From the NCBI GenBank assembly GCA_002708825.1, contig PAPF01000016.1:62001-126000 (forward strand): 64,000 nucleotides of DNA, in the 5' to 3' direction. Positions 1-9,844 of the stretch are shown in pieces; position 1 is the first letter of the stretch, and every line of letters starts with the position of its first letter. The stretch is from Phyllobacteriaceae bacterium. GTDB lineage: Bacteria; Pseudomonadota; Alphaproteobacteria; Rhizobiales; Rhizobiaceae. The notes under the pieces were generated by a model that did no database searches, was not told the origin of the DNA, and worked only from the letters and a program-made list of their open reading frames with translations. The translations under genes and the position numbers were made by a program.

Positions 1-21
1 CCTGCGAACCGGCCATCCGTG

Positions 22-459
22 TCAACGGCACCAGTCCTGCCGGCGTCCGCCGCCATAGGGACGGGCAAGGCCGTTTTCCAGCAGGAAGGCGGAGACTGCC
101 TTCCCGTCGGGCCGGGCCAGGTCGGCGAGCACACGTCCATAATATTTTCCGCCGCTGATATTGGTGAGCATGATCCGGCCGCCTTCCAGGAATCCGGCAA
201 GGGAATCGCGCGCGCGCCGCGCCGCAGCCTTTTCCCGCACGCAGCGTCCGCGCAGTTCCGGCGCGTCCACGCCACGCACGCGAACGGAGACGGTCACGGC
301 ATGGCCCGGCCATATCCGCGCTTCAGCCAGAACGGAATCCCCGTCGATCACCTTCAGCATCCGCGCCTCCACCGGTCCGGCAACCGTCTCGCCGGCCAGG
401 CCCGGCTGAACGGCGGCAAGAACTGCAAGAAAGGCCAGCGGACAGAAGAGCTTCGACAT
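22..459 (-). CDS. Secreted thermonuclease (SNase-like) family protein
   Basis: The 145-residue product has an N-terminal hydrophobic signal peptide (about residues 3-23) followed by a short staphylococcal-nuclease-type OB fold. Visible family motifs are VIDGDS (37-42), VRGVDAPEL (61-69) and YYGRV (106-110), which correspond to the calcium/arginine active-site region of the family. It is therefore probably an exported nuclease-like protein, but activity is not proven because many bacterial members of this short type are uncharacterised. I chose the ATG at 459 because translation from there begins directly with a signal peptide; an upstream TTG at 495 in the same frame is less likely. A second protein of the same family lies at 29974-30420, so the genome carries at least two. 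Confidence 0.8.
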   Translation of the reverse strand: MSKLFCPLAFLAVLAAVQPGLAGETVAGPVEARMLKVIDGDSVLAEARIWPGHAVTVSVRVRGVDAPELRGRCVREKAAARRARDSLAGFLEGGRIMLTNISGGKYYGRVLADLARPDGKAVSAFLLENGLARPYGGGRRQDWCR

Positions 460-540
460 GCAGAGGACAATAATCCTATTTATGTCGCACCGCAACCCTG
501 AATAGGTATATTATCCTACACCATACGGACGCAGCCTGCC

Positions 541-771
541 TCAGAAATCGATGGCGAGGCCCTTGACCTCCCAGTCGCCATAACGCACCGGCTCCTTGCC
601 CCCGCGCCCGCCAAGCTCCTTCGGCCGGACCCGCTCCGCCGCCTCGTAGGCCTCGCGGCGTTCCTCGGCTTCTTTCAGCGCCCGCTGCGCCGCTGGCGGC
701 AGATCCTCGAAGCGGCGGCGCTTCGGGCCGCCGTTGTCCGCGTCATCGATGGTTCCGCCAGCTTGTGCCAT
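541..771 (-). CDS. DUF1674 protein, succinate dehydrogenase assembly factor 4 (SdhAF4) homolog
   Basis: This 76-residue protein ends with the family signature PVRYGDWEVKGLAIDF, which is characteristic of DUF1674. Mitochondrial SDHAF4 belongs to this family and binds flavinated SdhA during succinate dehydrogenase assembly; the bacterial role is inferred by homology. The N-terminal part is charged and low in complexity (KRRRFEDLPPAAQRALKEA). The start at 771 is supported by an AGGA element five bases upstream of the ATG; a longer reading from 792 or 870 lacks such a site. It is divergent from htpX, an arrangement common in alphaproteobacteria. Confidence 0.85.
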   Translation of the reverse strand: MAQAGGTIDDADNGGPKRRRFEDLPPAAQRALKEAEERREAYEAAERVRPKELGGRGGKEPVRYGDWEVKGLAIDF

Positions 772-914
772 GTCTGTCCTGCGGTCGGTCATGATCTTCA
801 CCGTCTTCGCGCCACCCGGGGCTCGTGCGCGATTGAAGTTGTGCTTTTGCCTCCCCATCATATAAGCCACAACACCGCGCGGATCGACCCCCGCGCCTGC
901 TTCGGAGTGCCACG

Positions 915-1937
915 ATGAACATGATGAAGACTGCCATGCTGCTGGCCGCCATGACCGCGCTCTTCATGGGCATGGGCTTCCTGATCGGCGGTTCCACCGG
1001 CATGGTCATCGCCTTTGTCATAGCCGCCGGCATGAACCTGTTTTCCTACTGGAATGCCGACCGGATGGTGCTGTCCATGCATCATGCCCGCGAGGTGGAC
1101 GAGGCGAGCGCGCCGGAATTCCATGCCCTGGTGCGCGACCTGGCGGACAATGCCGGCCTGCCGATGCCGAAGGTCTATATCATCGACAATCCGCAACCCA
1201 ACGCCTTCGCCACCGGCCGCAACCCTGAAAACGCCGCCGTGGCCGCGACCACCGGCCTGCTGAACGCCTTGTCGCGCGACGAGGTCGCCGCTGTCATGGC
1301 CCATGAACTCGCCCACGTGGAGCATCGCGACACGCTGATCATGACCGTGACGGCCACCATTGCCGGCGCCATTTCCATGCTCGGCAACTTCGCTTTCTTC
1401 TTCGGCGGCAACCGCGACAACAACAACCCGCTCGGCTTTGTCGGCGTGCTCGCGGCGATGATCGTCGCGCCCTTCGCCGCCATGCTGGTTCAGATGGCCA
1501 TCAGCCGGACCCGCGAATATGCCGCCGACCGGCGCGGCGCGGAAATCTGCGGCCGGCCCGAATGGCTTGCTTCCGCACTGGAAAAGATCGCCATGGGCGC
1601 CCATGCCATCCCCAACGAGGATGCCGAGCGCAATCCCGCCACGGCGCACCTGTTCATCATCAATCCCCTGTCCGGCCAGAACATGGACAACCTGTTCTCC
1701 ACGCACCCGGACACCGGCAACCGCATCGCCGCATTGATGGATCTCGCCGGCGATCCCGGCTTCGCGCCCGCCGCCGGCCCGGCAACGCAAAATGCCCGCA
1801 CGCCACCGGCGCCGTGGGGTAGGCGCACCGCGCCCGACACGCCTCCGGCAGCCCCGCGCCGCAACCCGGGCCGCGTTCCGACAATCAGGCGGGACGGTGA
1901 CGGCGGTGGAAGCGACAACCGGGGGCCCTGGTCTTGA
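915..1937 (+). CDS. htpX: Membrane zinc metalloprotease HtpX
   Basis: The 340-residue product is an M48-family membrane protease that degrades damaged membrane proteins. Two hydrophobic segments occupy roughly residues 5-48. The zinc motif HELAH is at residues 130-134, with the third ligand glutamate at E201 in TREYAADRR. Two further membrane segments lie between about 145-165 and 175-198. The C-terminal 60 residues are rich in proline and arginine and look disordered, making it longer than the E. coli protein. Its TGA stop overlaps the TTG start of rsmB (TTGA), so the two genes are probably translationally coupled. Confidence 0.95.
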   Translation: MNMMKTAMLLAAMTALFMGMGFLIGGSTGMVIAFVIAAGMNLFSYWNADRMVLSMHHAREVDEASAPEFHALVRDLADNAGLPMPKVYIIDNPQPNAFATGRNPENAAVAATTGLLNALSRDEVAAVMAHELAHVEHRDTLIMTVTATIAGAISMLGNFAFFFGGNRDNNNPLGFVGVLAAMIVAPFAAMLVQMAISRTREYAADRRGAEICGRPEWLASALEKIAMGAHAIPNEDAERNPATAHLFIINPLSGQNMDNLFSTHPDTGNRIAALMDLAGDPGFAPAAGPATQNARTPPAPWGRRTAPDTPPAAPRRNPGRVPTIRRDGDGGGSDNRGPWS

Positions 1938-3319
1938 CGGCGAACCGCAGGCAACGTTCCGCGCCGCAGGCAAGACCGGCAGCCTCGTCCGAAGCCGCGG
2001 ACCGGCCGGGCCTTGCCGCCCGGCGCACCGCGGCGCGCCTGCTTGGCGCCATCATCGACGCCCGTTCTTCCATGGATGGCCTGACCGACAACGAGCATGG
2101 CCATCCCGATTACCTGAAGTTGGAGCCGCGCGACCGCGCATTGGTGCGCGCCATCCTGATGACGGCGTTGCGCCACCGCCGCACCATCCAGGCCATGATC
2201 GACAAGCGCCTGGACCGGCCGCTTCCCGCCAACGCATCGCTCCTTTCACACATCCTCCATGTCGGCGCGGCGCAGATGCTGTTCCTGTCGGTGCCTGACA
2301 GCGCTGCGGTGGACCTTGCCGTCAGCCATGCCCAGGCCGATCCCCGCAGCCGCCGCTTCGCCAATCTGGTCAATGCGATCCTGCGCTCCATCCAGCGCGG
2401 CGGCGAACGCGCCCGCGCCGCCGCCCTGCACCAGACCGTGGATGCCCCCGGCTGGTTCATGGAAAGATTGACCGATGACTATGGCGCGGAAAAAGCCGCC
2501 GCCATCGCAGCCATGCACCGTCACGAGTCGCCCGTCGATTTCACCGTGAAGTCCGGCCCGCAGGGTTGGGCGGAGGAACTCGGCGGCATCGTCCTGCCGA
2601 CCGGTTCGGTGCGTGTCGCCCGCCTCGACAAGCCTGTTCCGGACCTGCCGGGCTATGCGGAGGGTGAATGGTGGGTGCAGGATGCCGCCGCCGCCCTGCC
2701 CGCGCGCCTCATGGGCCCCATCTCTGGCATGCGCGTGGCAGACCTGTGTGCCGCGCCCGGAGGCAAGACCGCCCAGCTTGCCCTCGCCGGCGCGCGGGTC
2801 ACCGCGCTCGACCTGTCCGAAAACCGGCTGCGCCGCCTCACGGCAAATCTCTCCCGGCTCCGGCTGGAAGCGGAGACCGTCGCAACGGACCTGCGCGCGC
2901 ACGATCCCGCCGAGCCCTACGATGCCGTGCTGCTCGACGCCCCCTGTTCGTCGACCGGCACGGTACGCCGCCACCCGGATGTGCCCTGGACCAAGACGCC
3001 GGCCGACATCGAAAAGCTCGCCGCGCTTCAGGCCGGCCTGCTGGCCCATGCCGTCCGCCTTGTCAGGCCCGGCGGCACGGTCGTCTTCTCCAACTGCTCG
3101 CTCGACCATGCGGAGGGCGAACGCATGATCGCCGCATTTCTGGACGGCCACGAGGGCGTTGCCATCGACCCGGTCCGGCCCGGCGAGATACCCGGAGCCG
3201 ACGGCTTCATCGCGCCGCAAGGCTGGCTGCGCACCACGCCGGCCGACTGGCCAAACGGCGATCCCGGCCTTGCGGGTCTCGACGGCTTTTTTGCCGTCCG
3301 CCTGACACGCCTTGCGTGA
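1934..3319 (+). CDS. rsmB: 16S rRNA (cytosine-5) methyltransferase, RsmB family
   Basis: This 461-residue protein has an N-terminal NusB-like RNA-binding domain (about residues 30-165) and a C-terminal Rossmann methyltransferase domain. The SAM-binding segment contains [15 protein letters not shown], followed by [15 protein letters not shown] with C338 and [11 protein letters not shown] with C388, the two cysteines of the RNA m5C methyltransferase mechanism. RsmB methylates C967 of 16S rRNA in E. coli. The start is a TTG whose last two bases are the beginning of the htpX stop, giving a TTGA junction and no intergenic space. Length fits the family. Confidence 0.93.
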   Translation: MTANRRQRSAPQARPAASSEAADRPGLAARRTAARLLGAIIDARSSMDGLTDNEHGHPDYLKLEPRDRALVRAILMTALRHRRTIQAMIDKRLDRPLPANASLLSHILHVGAAQMLFLSVPDSAAVDLAVSHAQADPRSRRFANLVNAILRSIQRGGERARAAALHQTVDAPGWFMERLTDDYGAEKAAAIAAMHRHESPVDFTVKSGPQGWAEELGGIVLPTGSVRVARLDKPVPDLPGYAEGEWWVQDAAAALPARLMGPISGMRVADLCAAPGGKTAQLALAGARVTALDLSENRLRRLTANLSRLRLEAETVATDLRAHDPAEPYDAVLLDAPCSSTGTVRRHPDVPWTKTPADIEKLAALQAGLLAHAVRLVRPGGTVVFSNCSLDHAEGERMIAAFLDGHEGVAIDPVRPGEIPGADGFIAPQGWLRTTPADWPNGDPGLAGLDGFFAVRLTRLA

Positions 3320-3415
3320 AACTGGTCATCCACAGCGCTTTTTTGTTTTCCGCTTCGCATAACGCCTTGAATCGTCTACTCTTCCGCGCGGGTCTCAATC
3401 TGGAGGAGTGCATGT

Positions 3416-5134
3416 TTGGCGACGACCGCGGCTGACAGGCCCAGGCTCTGGCCGCTCGTGCTGCGCGAATTGTGGCGCCGCGCGCGGTTGCGCATGCGTG
3501 TCGGCCCGCTCTTCCGCTGGCGCTTCTCGGGCCGTTCGCCGGAACGCGTGCTTGTCGCCCCGCCCGATCTCAGGCTTGCCGACGGACATATCGCCGCCGA
3601 CATCTATGCCGGCCGCTTCGCGCTGGCCGGCCATGTGGTGGAGGCCGGAGGGGAATCGCCCTTCCGTCTGGATGTGTCCAACAGGGCCTGGACGGAGGCT
3701 CTGCACGGATTCCGCTGGTTGCGGCACATGCGCGAGGCGGGAACCGATCTCGCCAATGCCAATGCCCGCGCACTGGTCACCGACTGGATTGCCATCCATG
3801 GCGGCCGCATTTGCGAACCGGCCTGGAACCCCTCGACCACCGCGATTCGCGTCATCGCCTGGCTGCAGCATTCCACCGTTGTCCTGCAGGGTTGCGAACT
3901 GCCCTTCTACCGCACCTATCTGCGCTCGCTGAGCGCCCAGATCCGCTACCTGCGCGCCATGGTGCCGGACATGCCGGCCGGCGAGGACCGGCTGCGCGCG
4001 CGCATCGCCATCGCGCTGGCCAGCCTGTCCCTGCCCCAGAGCCCGGCCTCGGTGCGTCAGGCCGCCCGGCGCCTCGACGCCGAACTGAAGGACCAGATCC
4101 TGCCCGACGGCGGCCATGTATCGCGCAGTCCGCTGGCCCTGCTTGAGTTGCTCGCCGACCTGCTGCCGCTGCGCCAGACCTATGCCAGCCAGGGCGAAAC
4201 GCCGCCGCCGGAACTGATCCCGGCCGTGGAGCGCATGCTCCCCATGCTGCGGTTCTTCCGCCACCAGGACGGCAACCTCGCCCGTTTCAACGGCGCCGGC
4301 GCCACCAGCCCGGACCGCATCATGGCCATCCTGCAGCACGATGAATCGCAGGGCGCGCCACTGACAAACGCCACCCATTCCGGCTTCAACCGCCTCCAGC
4401 TCGGCAACACAACCGTGATCGCCGATACCGGCGCCGCGCCTCCGGCGGACGTGGCGGGCCGCGCCCATGCCGGCTGCCTTTCCTTCGAGATGTCGTCGGG
4501 CCGCCATCATTTCATCGTCAATTGCGGCGTCGACAACTATGGGCCCCCTGAATACCTGGCGCTGTCGCGCGCCACCGCCGCCCACTCGACCGCCACGCTC
4601 AACGACACATCGTCGGCGCGCTTCGCCACCAGCGGCTGGACCAGCGGCATCATCGGCGCGCCGCTTGTCCAGGGCCCGCGCAAGACCCCTTGCGAACGCA
4701 GCGACGGCGAGGGGCACCGCGCCTTCACCGCCAGCCATGACGGCTATGCGGCGCGCTTCGGCATCATCCACGAACGCAACCTCGTGCTGCGCGAAAACGG
4801 CCATATCCTCGACGGCACCGACCGCTTCCACCGCCCCAATGGCGAACCGCCCCGGCCGAAGAACGACGCCGTGGCGCTGCGCTTTCACATCCATCCCGAT
4901 ATCGGCGTCTGGCAGGACGAACACGGCCAGGTGATCCTGTCGGCGCCTGCCGGTGACAACTGGATCTTCACAACGGGCGGCGCCCGGCCCTCGGTCGAGG
5001 AGTCCATTTTCTTCGCAGGCATTGCGGGCCCGGAGAGAACCCGCCAGATCGTGCTGTCATTCAACGCCTCGGAATTGCCCGAGGTCCGCTGGCGTTTCAC
5101 CCGCATCTCCGCCCTCGGCAATGACGGCGCCTGA
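3416..5134 (+). CDS. Heparinase II/III-like protein
   Basis: The 572-residue product resembles the heparinase II/III family, with an alpha-helical toroid-like N-terminal half and a C-terminal beta-rich half containing histidine and aromatic motifs ([43 protein letters not shown]). Family members cleave acidic polysaccharides, but the substrate of this conserved alphaproteobacterial type, usually found between rsmB and purH, is unknown. I see no signal peptide. The start is a TTG preceded by a strong GGAGGAG at 3402-3408 with seven-base spacing; the nearby ATG at 3412 is out of frame and soon stops. Confidence 0.85.
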   Translation: MATTAADRPRLWPLVLRELWRRARLRMRVGPLFRWRFSGRSPERVLVAPPDLRLADGHIAADIYAGRFALAGHVVEAGGESPFRLDVSNRAWTEALHGFRWLRHMREAGTDLANANARALVTDWIAIHGGRICEPAWNPSTTAIRVIAWLQHSTVVLQGCELPFYRTYLRSLSAQIRYLRAMVPDMPAGEDRLRARIAIALASLSLPQSPASVRQAARRLDAELKDQILPDGGHVSRSPLALLELLADLLPLRQTYASQGETPPPELIPAVERMLPMLRFFRHQDGNLARFNGAGATSPDRIMAILQHDESQGAPLTNATHSGFNRLQLGNTTVIADTGAAPPADVAGRAHAGCLSFEMSSGRHHFIVNCGVDNYGPPEYLALSRATAAHSTATLNDTSSARFATSGWTSGIIGAPLVQGPRKTPCERSDGEGHRAFTASHDGYAARFGIIHERNLVLRENGHILDGTDRFHRPNGEPPRPKNDAVALRFHIHPDIGVWQDEHGQVILSAPAGDNWIFTTGGARPSVEESIFFAGIAGPERTRQIVLSFNASELPEVRWRFTRISALGNDGA

Positions 5135-5247
5135 CCCGCGCATCATCCCTATTTCCCATCGTCAGCGCGTTGGAACCGGCGCGATCGTGTGCTAACTGCG
5201 CGCCAACCCCGCCCCGCACGCGTCAGAAGCGAAAGGCTCGCGCCCCC

Positions 5248-6864
5248 ATGGCCGTTCAATCCAGCAAGATCCCCGCCCCCGATCTCGTCCGCGTTCGCCG
5301 CGCTCTCCTCTCGGTCTCCGACAAGACCGGCCTCGTCGATTTTGCCCGCGCCCTGCACGATCTTTCCATCGAACTGGTGTCGACCGGGGGAACGGCAAAG
5401 GCCATCAAGGATGCCGGCATCCCGGTCCACGATGTTTCCGACATCACCGGCTTTCCGGAGATCATGGACGGGCGCGTCAAGACGCTGCACCCTTCCGTCC
5501 ATGGCGGCCTGCTTGCCATCCGCGACGATGCGGCTCATGCCGCGGCCATGCAGGCCCATGACATCCGGCCGATCGACCTTGCCGTCGTCAATCTCTATCC
5601 CTTCGAGGAGGTCCGCTTTTCAGGTGGCGACTATCCCTCGACCGTGGAGAACATCGACATTGGCGGCCCGGCCATGGTGCGCGCCTCCGCCAAGAACCAT
5701 GCCTATGTCGGCATCGTCACCGACCCGGACGACTACGCCGCCGTTCTGGCCGAACTCAAGGCCCATGCAGGGCAACTGACCTACGCGTTTCGTCAGCAGC
5801 TCGCCGCCACGGCCTTCGCCCGCACCGCCGCCTATGACGCGGCCATAGCGGGCTGGTTCGCCGAAACCCTCGGGCAGGAAGCGCCGCGCCACCGTGCCGT
5901 GGCCGGACGGCTGCATTCGGTGATGCGCTACGGCGAGAACCCGCACCAGAAGGCCGGTTTCTACCTCACGGGTGACCGCCGCCCGGGCGTGGCCACGGCC
6001 ATCCAGCTCCAGGGCAAGCAGCTTTCCTACAACAACATCAACGACACCGACGCGGCCTATGAACTGGTCGGCGAGTTCGACCCGGCGCGCACCGCCGCCG
6101 TCGCCATCATCAAGCACGCCAACCCGTGCGGCGTGGCCGAGGGCGCCGATCTTCGCGAAGCTTATCTGAACGCGCTGCGCTGCGATCCGGTCTCGGCCTT
6201 CGGCGGCATCGTGGCGCTGAACCGCACGCTGGACGCGGCCGCCGCCGAGGAGATCGTTCGTATCTTCACCGAGGTCATCATCGCGCCCGACGCCACCGAA
6301 GAGGCGCGCGCCATCGTCGCGGCGAAGAAGAACCTGCGCCTGCTGGTTGCCGGCGGCCTGCCCGACCCGCGCGCAGCCGGCATCATGGCGAAATCCGTAG
6401 CCAGCGGCCTGCTCGTGCAGGACCGCGACAACGGCGTCGTCGACGATCTCGAACTGAAGGTGGTGACGAAGCGCGCGCCAAGCGACAGGGAAATGGCCGA
6501 TCTGAAATTCGCCTTCCGGGTCGCCAAGCATGTGAAATCCAACGCCATCGTCTATGCCCGTGACCTGGCGACCGTCGGCATCGGCGCGGGCCAGATGAGC
6601 CGCGTCGATTCCGCCCGCATCGCCGCCCGCAAGGCGCTCGACGCAACCGGAGCAGCGGGCCTGTCCGAACCGCTGACCAGGGGGTGCGTGGTCGCCTCGG
6701 ACGCTTTTTTCCCCTTCGCCGATGGCCTTTTGTCTGCCGTCGAGGCCGGCGCAACCGCGGTCATCCAGCCCGGCGGCTCGATGCGTGACGACGAGGTGAT
6801 CGCCGCGGCCGACGAACACGGCATCGCCATGGTGACGACGGGCATGAGGCATTTCAGGCACTAA
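5248..6864 (+). CDS. purH: Bifunctional AICAR transformylase / IMP cyclohydrolase
   Basis: The 538-residue enzyme catalyses the last two steps of purine biosynthesis, formylating AICAR and closing the ring to IMP. The N-terminal MGS-like cyclohydrolase domain contains [28 protein letters not shown] and the [15 protein letters not shown] motif. The C-terminal transformylase domain contains [30 protein letters not shown] and the terminal [18 protein letters not shown]. Length matches the family. The ATG at 5248 is chosen because the longer frame upstream has no homology-like sequence. A palindrome and then a terminator follow the TAA stop. Confidence 0.97.
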   Translation: MAVQSSKIPAPDLVRVRRALLSVSDKTGLVDFARALHDLSIELVSTGGTAKAIKDAGIPVHDVSDITGFPEIMDGRVKTLHPSVHGGLLAIRDDAAHAAAMQAHDIRPIDLAVVNLYPFEEVRFSGGDYPSTVENIDIGGPAMVRASAKNHAYVGIVTDPDDYAAVLAELKAHAGQLTYAFRQQLAATAFARTAAYDAAIAGWFAETLGQEAPRHRAVAGRLHSVMRYGENPHQKAGFYLTGDRRPGVATAIQLQGKQLSYNNINDTDAAYELVGEFDPARTAAVAIIKHANPCGVAEGADLREAYLNALRCDPVSAFGGIVALNRTLDAAAAEEIVRIFTEVIIAPDATEEARAIVAAKKNLRLLVAGGLPDPRAAGIMAKSVASGLLVQDRDNGVVDDLELKVVTKRAPSDREMADLKFAFRVAKHVKSNAIVYARDLATVGIGAGQMSRVDSARIAARKALDATGAAGLSEPLTRGCVVASDAFFPFADGLLSAVEAGATAVIQPGGSMRDDEVIAAADEHGIAMVTTGMRHFRH

Positions 6865-6866
6865 GA

Positions 6867-6909
6867 GCACTTCCAGAAAAAGTTGCAGACTTTTTCGTCG
6901 GGACAGTGC
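6867..6909. repeat. Extragenic palindromic element after purH
   Basis: A nested inverted repeat starts two bases after the purH stop. The inner stem is AAAAAGT (6877-6883) and ACTTTTT (6889-6895) around a five-base loop, and the outer arms are GCACT (6867-6871) and AGTGC (6905-6909). The A-tract plus T-tract design resembles short intergenic palindromes seen in Rhizobiales genomes (recalled, not searched). I found no second copy in this window. Confidence 0.45.
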
Positions 6910-6927
6910 GACGGAAACTGCGAAACG

Positions 6928-6953
6928 GCCCGGGCTCAATGCCCGGGCTTTTT
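6928..6953 (+). terminator. Rho-independent terminator of purH
   Basis: A perfect seven-base-pair GC stem, GCCCGGG (6928-6934) with CCCGGGC (6942-6948), surrounds a seven-base loop and is followed at once by five T residues. It separates purH from the phosphatase gene, so the latter needs its own promoter within 6954-7082. Confidence 0.85.
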
Positions 6954-7082
6954 CGTCGATGGCCCGAAGTCACACAAGCGTCTTGGAACGATTACAAATC
7001 GGACAACAAGCTGTCACTGAAACACACGAGGTTTCCCCCGCGCCGCGAGAAGGCGCCTGATCCAATCGTGAGGGAACCCGTC

Positions 7083-8660
7083 ATGTCGAAAATGATGAAG
7101 ATGAGCCGCCGGGGCTTCATGGCCTCGGCCGGCGCCACCGGTCTCGTGGCCGCTTCCGGCCTTGCCATGCCGTTCTATTCGCGCGCCAGCCAGCGCCCCT
7201 TGTTCACCCATGGCGTCCAGTCCGGCGACGTGGACATGACATCGGGCATGATCTGGGGCCGCACCGACCGCCCCGCCCGCGTGATGATGGAAGTGGCCAC
7301 CCGCGAGGACTTCGCCAATGCCACGCGCCTGGCACCGCTCAACGCGCTGCCCGAAAGCGATTTCGCGGTCAAGCGCCTGGTCTCTGATCTCGCTTCCGGT
7401 CAGGACGTCTTCTTCCGCATGACCGCCGCCGACCTGTCCGATCTCGACGCCGTGTCCGAGCCTGTCACGGGCCGCTTCCGCACCGCGCCTGCCGGCCGCC
7501 GCGACATCCGCTTCGCCTGGTCGGGCGACACCGCCGGCCAGGGCTGGGGCATCGATGACGACGGCATGAAGACCTATGCCACCATGGCCCGCCACACGCC
7601 CGACTTCTTCATCCATTCCGGCGACACCATCTATGCCGACGGACCGATGAAGGACGAGGTGGAACTGAAGGACGGCACGAAATGGGTCAACAGGGTGCTG
7701 ATCGACGAGAAGCGCAAGGTTGCCGAGACGCTGGACGAATATCGCGGCCAGTGGAAATACAACATGATGGATGAGCATGTGCGCGCGCTCAATGCCATCT
7801 GCCCCACCTTCTTCCAGTGGGATGACCACGAGGTCGTCAACAACTGGTCGGATTCCAAGGACCTGATGGCCGACGACCGCTATTCGGAAAAGTCGGTCCA
7901 TGTGCTGGCCGCCCGCGCCGGCCGCGCCTTCCACGAGATGACGCCGATCCGCTACACGCCCGCCGAACCCGGCCGCGTCTACCGCAAGGTGGCCTACGGT
8001 CCGCTGCTCGACATCTTCTTCCTCGACCTGCGCTCCTATCGCGGCGCCAACGGCGCGTCGGTGGAAACGGAAATGACGCCGGAAAGCCGCATCCTGGGCG
8101 AGGAGCAGGTCCGGTGGCTCAAGCGCGAACTGGCCAACTCGCGGGCGACCTGGAAAGTGATCGCCTCCGACATGCCGATCGGCCTGATCGTCTGGGACAA
8201 CTGGAAGGAAAAGGCGGGCGCGGAAGCCATCGCCAATGGCGACCACGGCCCGGCGAAGGGCCGCGAACTGGAAATCGCCGACCTGCTGCGCTTCATCAAG
8301 ACAGCCGGGATAGAGAACACGGTCTGGCTGACGGCCGACGTGCACTACACCGCCGCCCATTACTATGACCCCTCCAAGGCACAGTTCCAGGACTTCAACC
8401 CGTTCTGGGAATTCGTCTCCGGCCCGCTCCATGCAGGCACCTTCGGACCGAACGACCTGGACATGACCTTCGGCCCGGAAGTGAAGTTCGTGAAGGCCCC
8501 GGCGCCTGAACAGGGCGCGAACCTGCCGCCGTCCATGGGGCTTCAGTTCTTCGGCCTGGTCGACATCGACGGCGCGACCGAACAGATGACGGTGCGCCTG
8601 ATGGACCGTGACGATGCCGAATTGTGGAAGATCACGCTCGATCCGGTGCGCAGCGCCTGA
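7083..8660 (+). CDS. Alkaline phosphatase D family protein (PhoD-like), Tat-exported
   Basis: The 525-residue product is a PhoD-type phosphatase/phosphodiesterase of the calcineurin-like fold. It begins with a twin-arginine signal (SRRGFMAS at residues 8-15) plus a hydrophobic stretch, so it is expected in the periplasm in folded form. Visible features are THGVQSGDV near the mature N-terminus, SGDTAGQGWG, HSGDTIYADG, WDDHEVVNNW and LTADVHYTAA, matching the metal-binding positions of the PhoD family (calcium and iron). The ATG at 7083 follows a GAGGGAACC stretch. An imperfect pho-box-like half site, CTGTCAC, lies at 7011-7017, but only one half matches well, so phosphate control is unproven. 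Confidence 0.92.
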   Translation: MSKMMKMSRRGFMASAGATGLVAASGLAMPFYSRASQRPLFTHGVQSGDVDMTSGMIWGRTDRPARVMMEVATREDFANATRLAPLNALPESDFAVKRLVSDLASGQDVFFRMTAADLSDLDAVSEPVTGRFRTAPAGRRDIRFAWSGDTAGQGWGIDDDGMKTYATMARHTPDFFIHSGDTIYADGPMKDEVELKDGTKWVNRVLIDEKRKVAETLDEYRGQWKYNMMDEHVRALNAICPTFFQWDDHEVVNNWSDSKDLMADDRYSEKSVHVLAARAGRAFHEMTPIRYTPAEPGRVYRKVAYGPLLDIFFLDLRSYRGANGASVETEMTPESRILGEEQVRWLKRELANSRATWKVIASDMPIGLIVWDNWKEKAGAEAIANGDHGPAKGRELEIADLLRFIKTAGIENTVWLTADVHYTAAHYYDPSKAQFQDFNPFWEFVSGPLHAGTFGPNDLDMTFGPEVKFVKAPAPEQGANLPPSMGLQFFGLVDIDGATEQMTVRLMDRDDAELWKITLDPVRSA

Positions 8661-8681
8661 TCCGGATTGCACAAACAAGGG

Positions 8682-8708
8682 ACGGCGGGCTGAATGCCCG
8701 CCGTTTTT
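8682..8708 (+). terminator. Rho-independent terminator after phoD-like gene
   Basis: A nine-base-pair stem, ACGGCGGGC (8682-8690) with GCCCGCCGT (8696-8704), has a TGAAT loop and runs into a five-T tract. It ends the phosphatase transcript 22 bases after the stop codon. Confidence 0.9.
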
Positions 8709-8780
8709 GTTGGAACAAGGGCTTGCCCTTGGCGCTCCGGTGGCTATTCCTTCTGACCGGTAGCAAGGAGGGACATCACC

Positions 8781-9764
8781 ATGCAACAGCGCAGGCTTGG
8801 AGCCAACGGACCGGAAGTGGGGGCGCTCGGCCTCGGCTGCATGAGCTTTGCCGGCTTCTATGGACCGACCGACAAGGCCGAAAGCTTCGCCACGCTCAAA
8901 AGGGCGCTGGATCTCGGCGTCACCCATCTCGATACTGCCATTCTCTACGGCATGGGCCTGTCGGAAACAGTGATCGGCGAATTCATCCGCGACAATCCCA
9001 ACGAATTCGTCATCGCTTCCAAGTGCGGCATCGTGCCGAAGCCCCAGCGCCACTTCAACAACAGGCCGGAATACGTGCGCGAGGCGGTCGAAGGCTCGCT
9101 GAAGCGTCTCGGCGTCGATCACATCCCGCTCTATTACCTCCATCGCCGCGAACACGAGATCCCCATAGAGGAAGCGATCGAGACCATGGCGGCGCTCGTG
9201 CGCGAGGGCAAGATCGGCGGCATCGGCCTGTCGGAAGTCGCGCCATCCACGCTGGAGCGCGCCTGCGCCGTGCACCCGGTCATGGCCGTGCAGAACGAGT
9301 ATTCGCTGTGGACGCGCCTGCCGGAACTGGGCCTCATCCAGGCCTGCAAGCGCCTTGGCGTCGCCTTCGTCGCCTTCTCGCCGGTCGGACGCGGCATCTT
9401 CGCCGACACCGCGCCGGATCCGGCGGCCTTCGGCGAGAACGATTTCCGCCGCACCAACCCGCGCTTCGTCGCGCCGAACTGGTCGGCCAACAATGCCCGC
9501 GTCGAAGCACTGCGCAGCTATGCCCGCGACCACGGCTGGAGCACGGCGGCGCTCGCTATCGCCTGGACGCTGGCCCAGGGCGACCACGTCATCCCCATTC
9601 CGGGCACCCGGTCCCCGGCTCATCTCGACCAGCTGGCCCAGGGACTGGAGATCAGGCTCGGCGCGAAGGAACTGGCCGAGATCGAGAACATCCTGCCGGT
9701 CGGCTTTGCCCATGGCGAACGCTATACCCCCGCACAGCTCATCGGCACCGAGCTTTACTGCTGA
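8781..9764 (+). CDS. Aldo/keto reductase
   Basis: This 327-residue protein is a NADPH-dependent aldo/keto reductase with the expected TIM-barrel motifs. The catalytic tetrad is visible as D51 (THLDTAILYG), Y56, K81 (IASKCG) and H121 (YLHRRE). The segment IPIPGTRSPAHLDQ near the C-terminus is the cofactor-binding loop. The sequence is of the YajO/YakC-like type common in proteobacteria; the physiological substrate cannot be told from sequence. A GGAGGG ribosome site precedes the ATG. It stands alone between a terminator and dxr. Confidence 0.92.
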   Translation: MQQRRLGANGPEVGALGLGCMSFAGFYGPTDKAESFATLKRALDLGVTHLDTAILYGMGLSETVIGEFIRDNPNEFVIASKCGIVPKPQRHFNNRPEYVREAVEGSLKRLGVDHIPLYYLHRREHEIPIEEAIETMAALVREGKIGGIGLSEVAPSTLERACAVHPVMAVQNEYSLWTRLPELGLIQACKRLGVAFVAFSPVGRGIFADTAPDPAAFGENDFRRTNPRFVAPNWSANNARVEALRSYARDHGWSTAALAIAWTLAQGDHVIPIPGTRSPAHLDQLAQGLEIRLGAKELAEIENILPVGFAHGERYTPAQLIGTELYC

Positions 9765-9844
9765 ACGGCGCCGGGAACGGGCTTGTCCTGCCAACAACGG
9801 CAGGCTAAGCCCGCCGGGCAAACGGGGAGCCGCAAGGAACCGGA

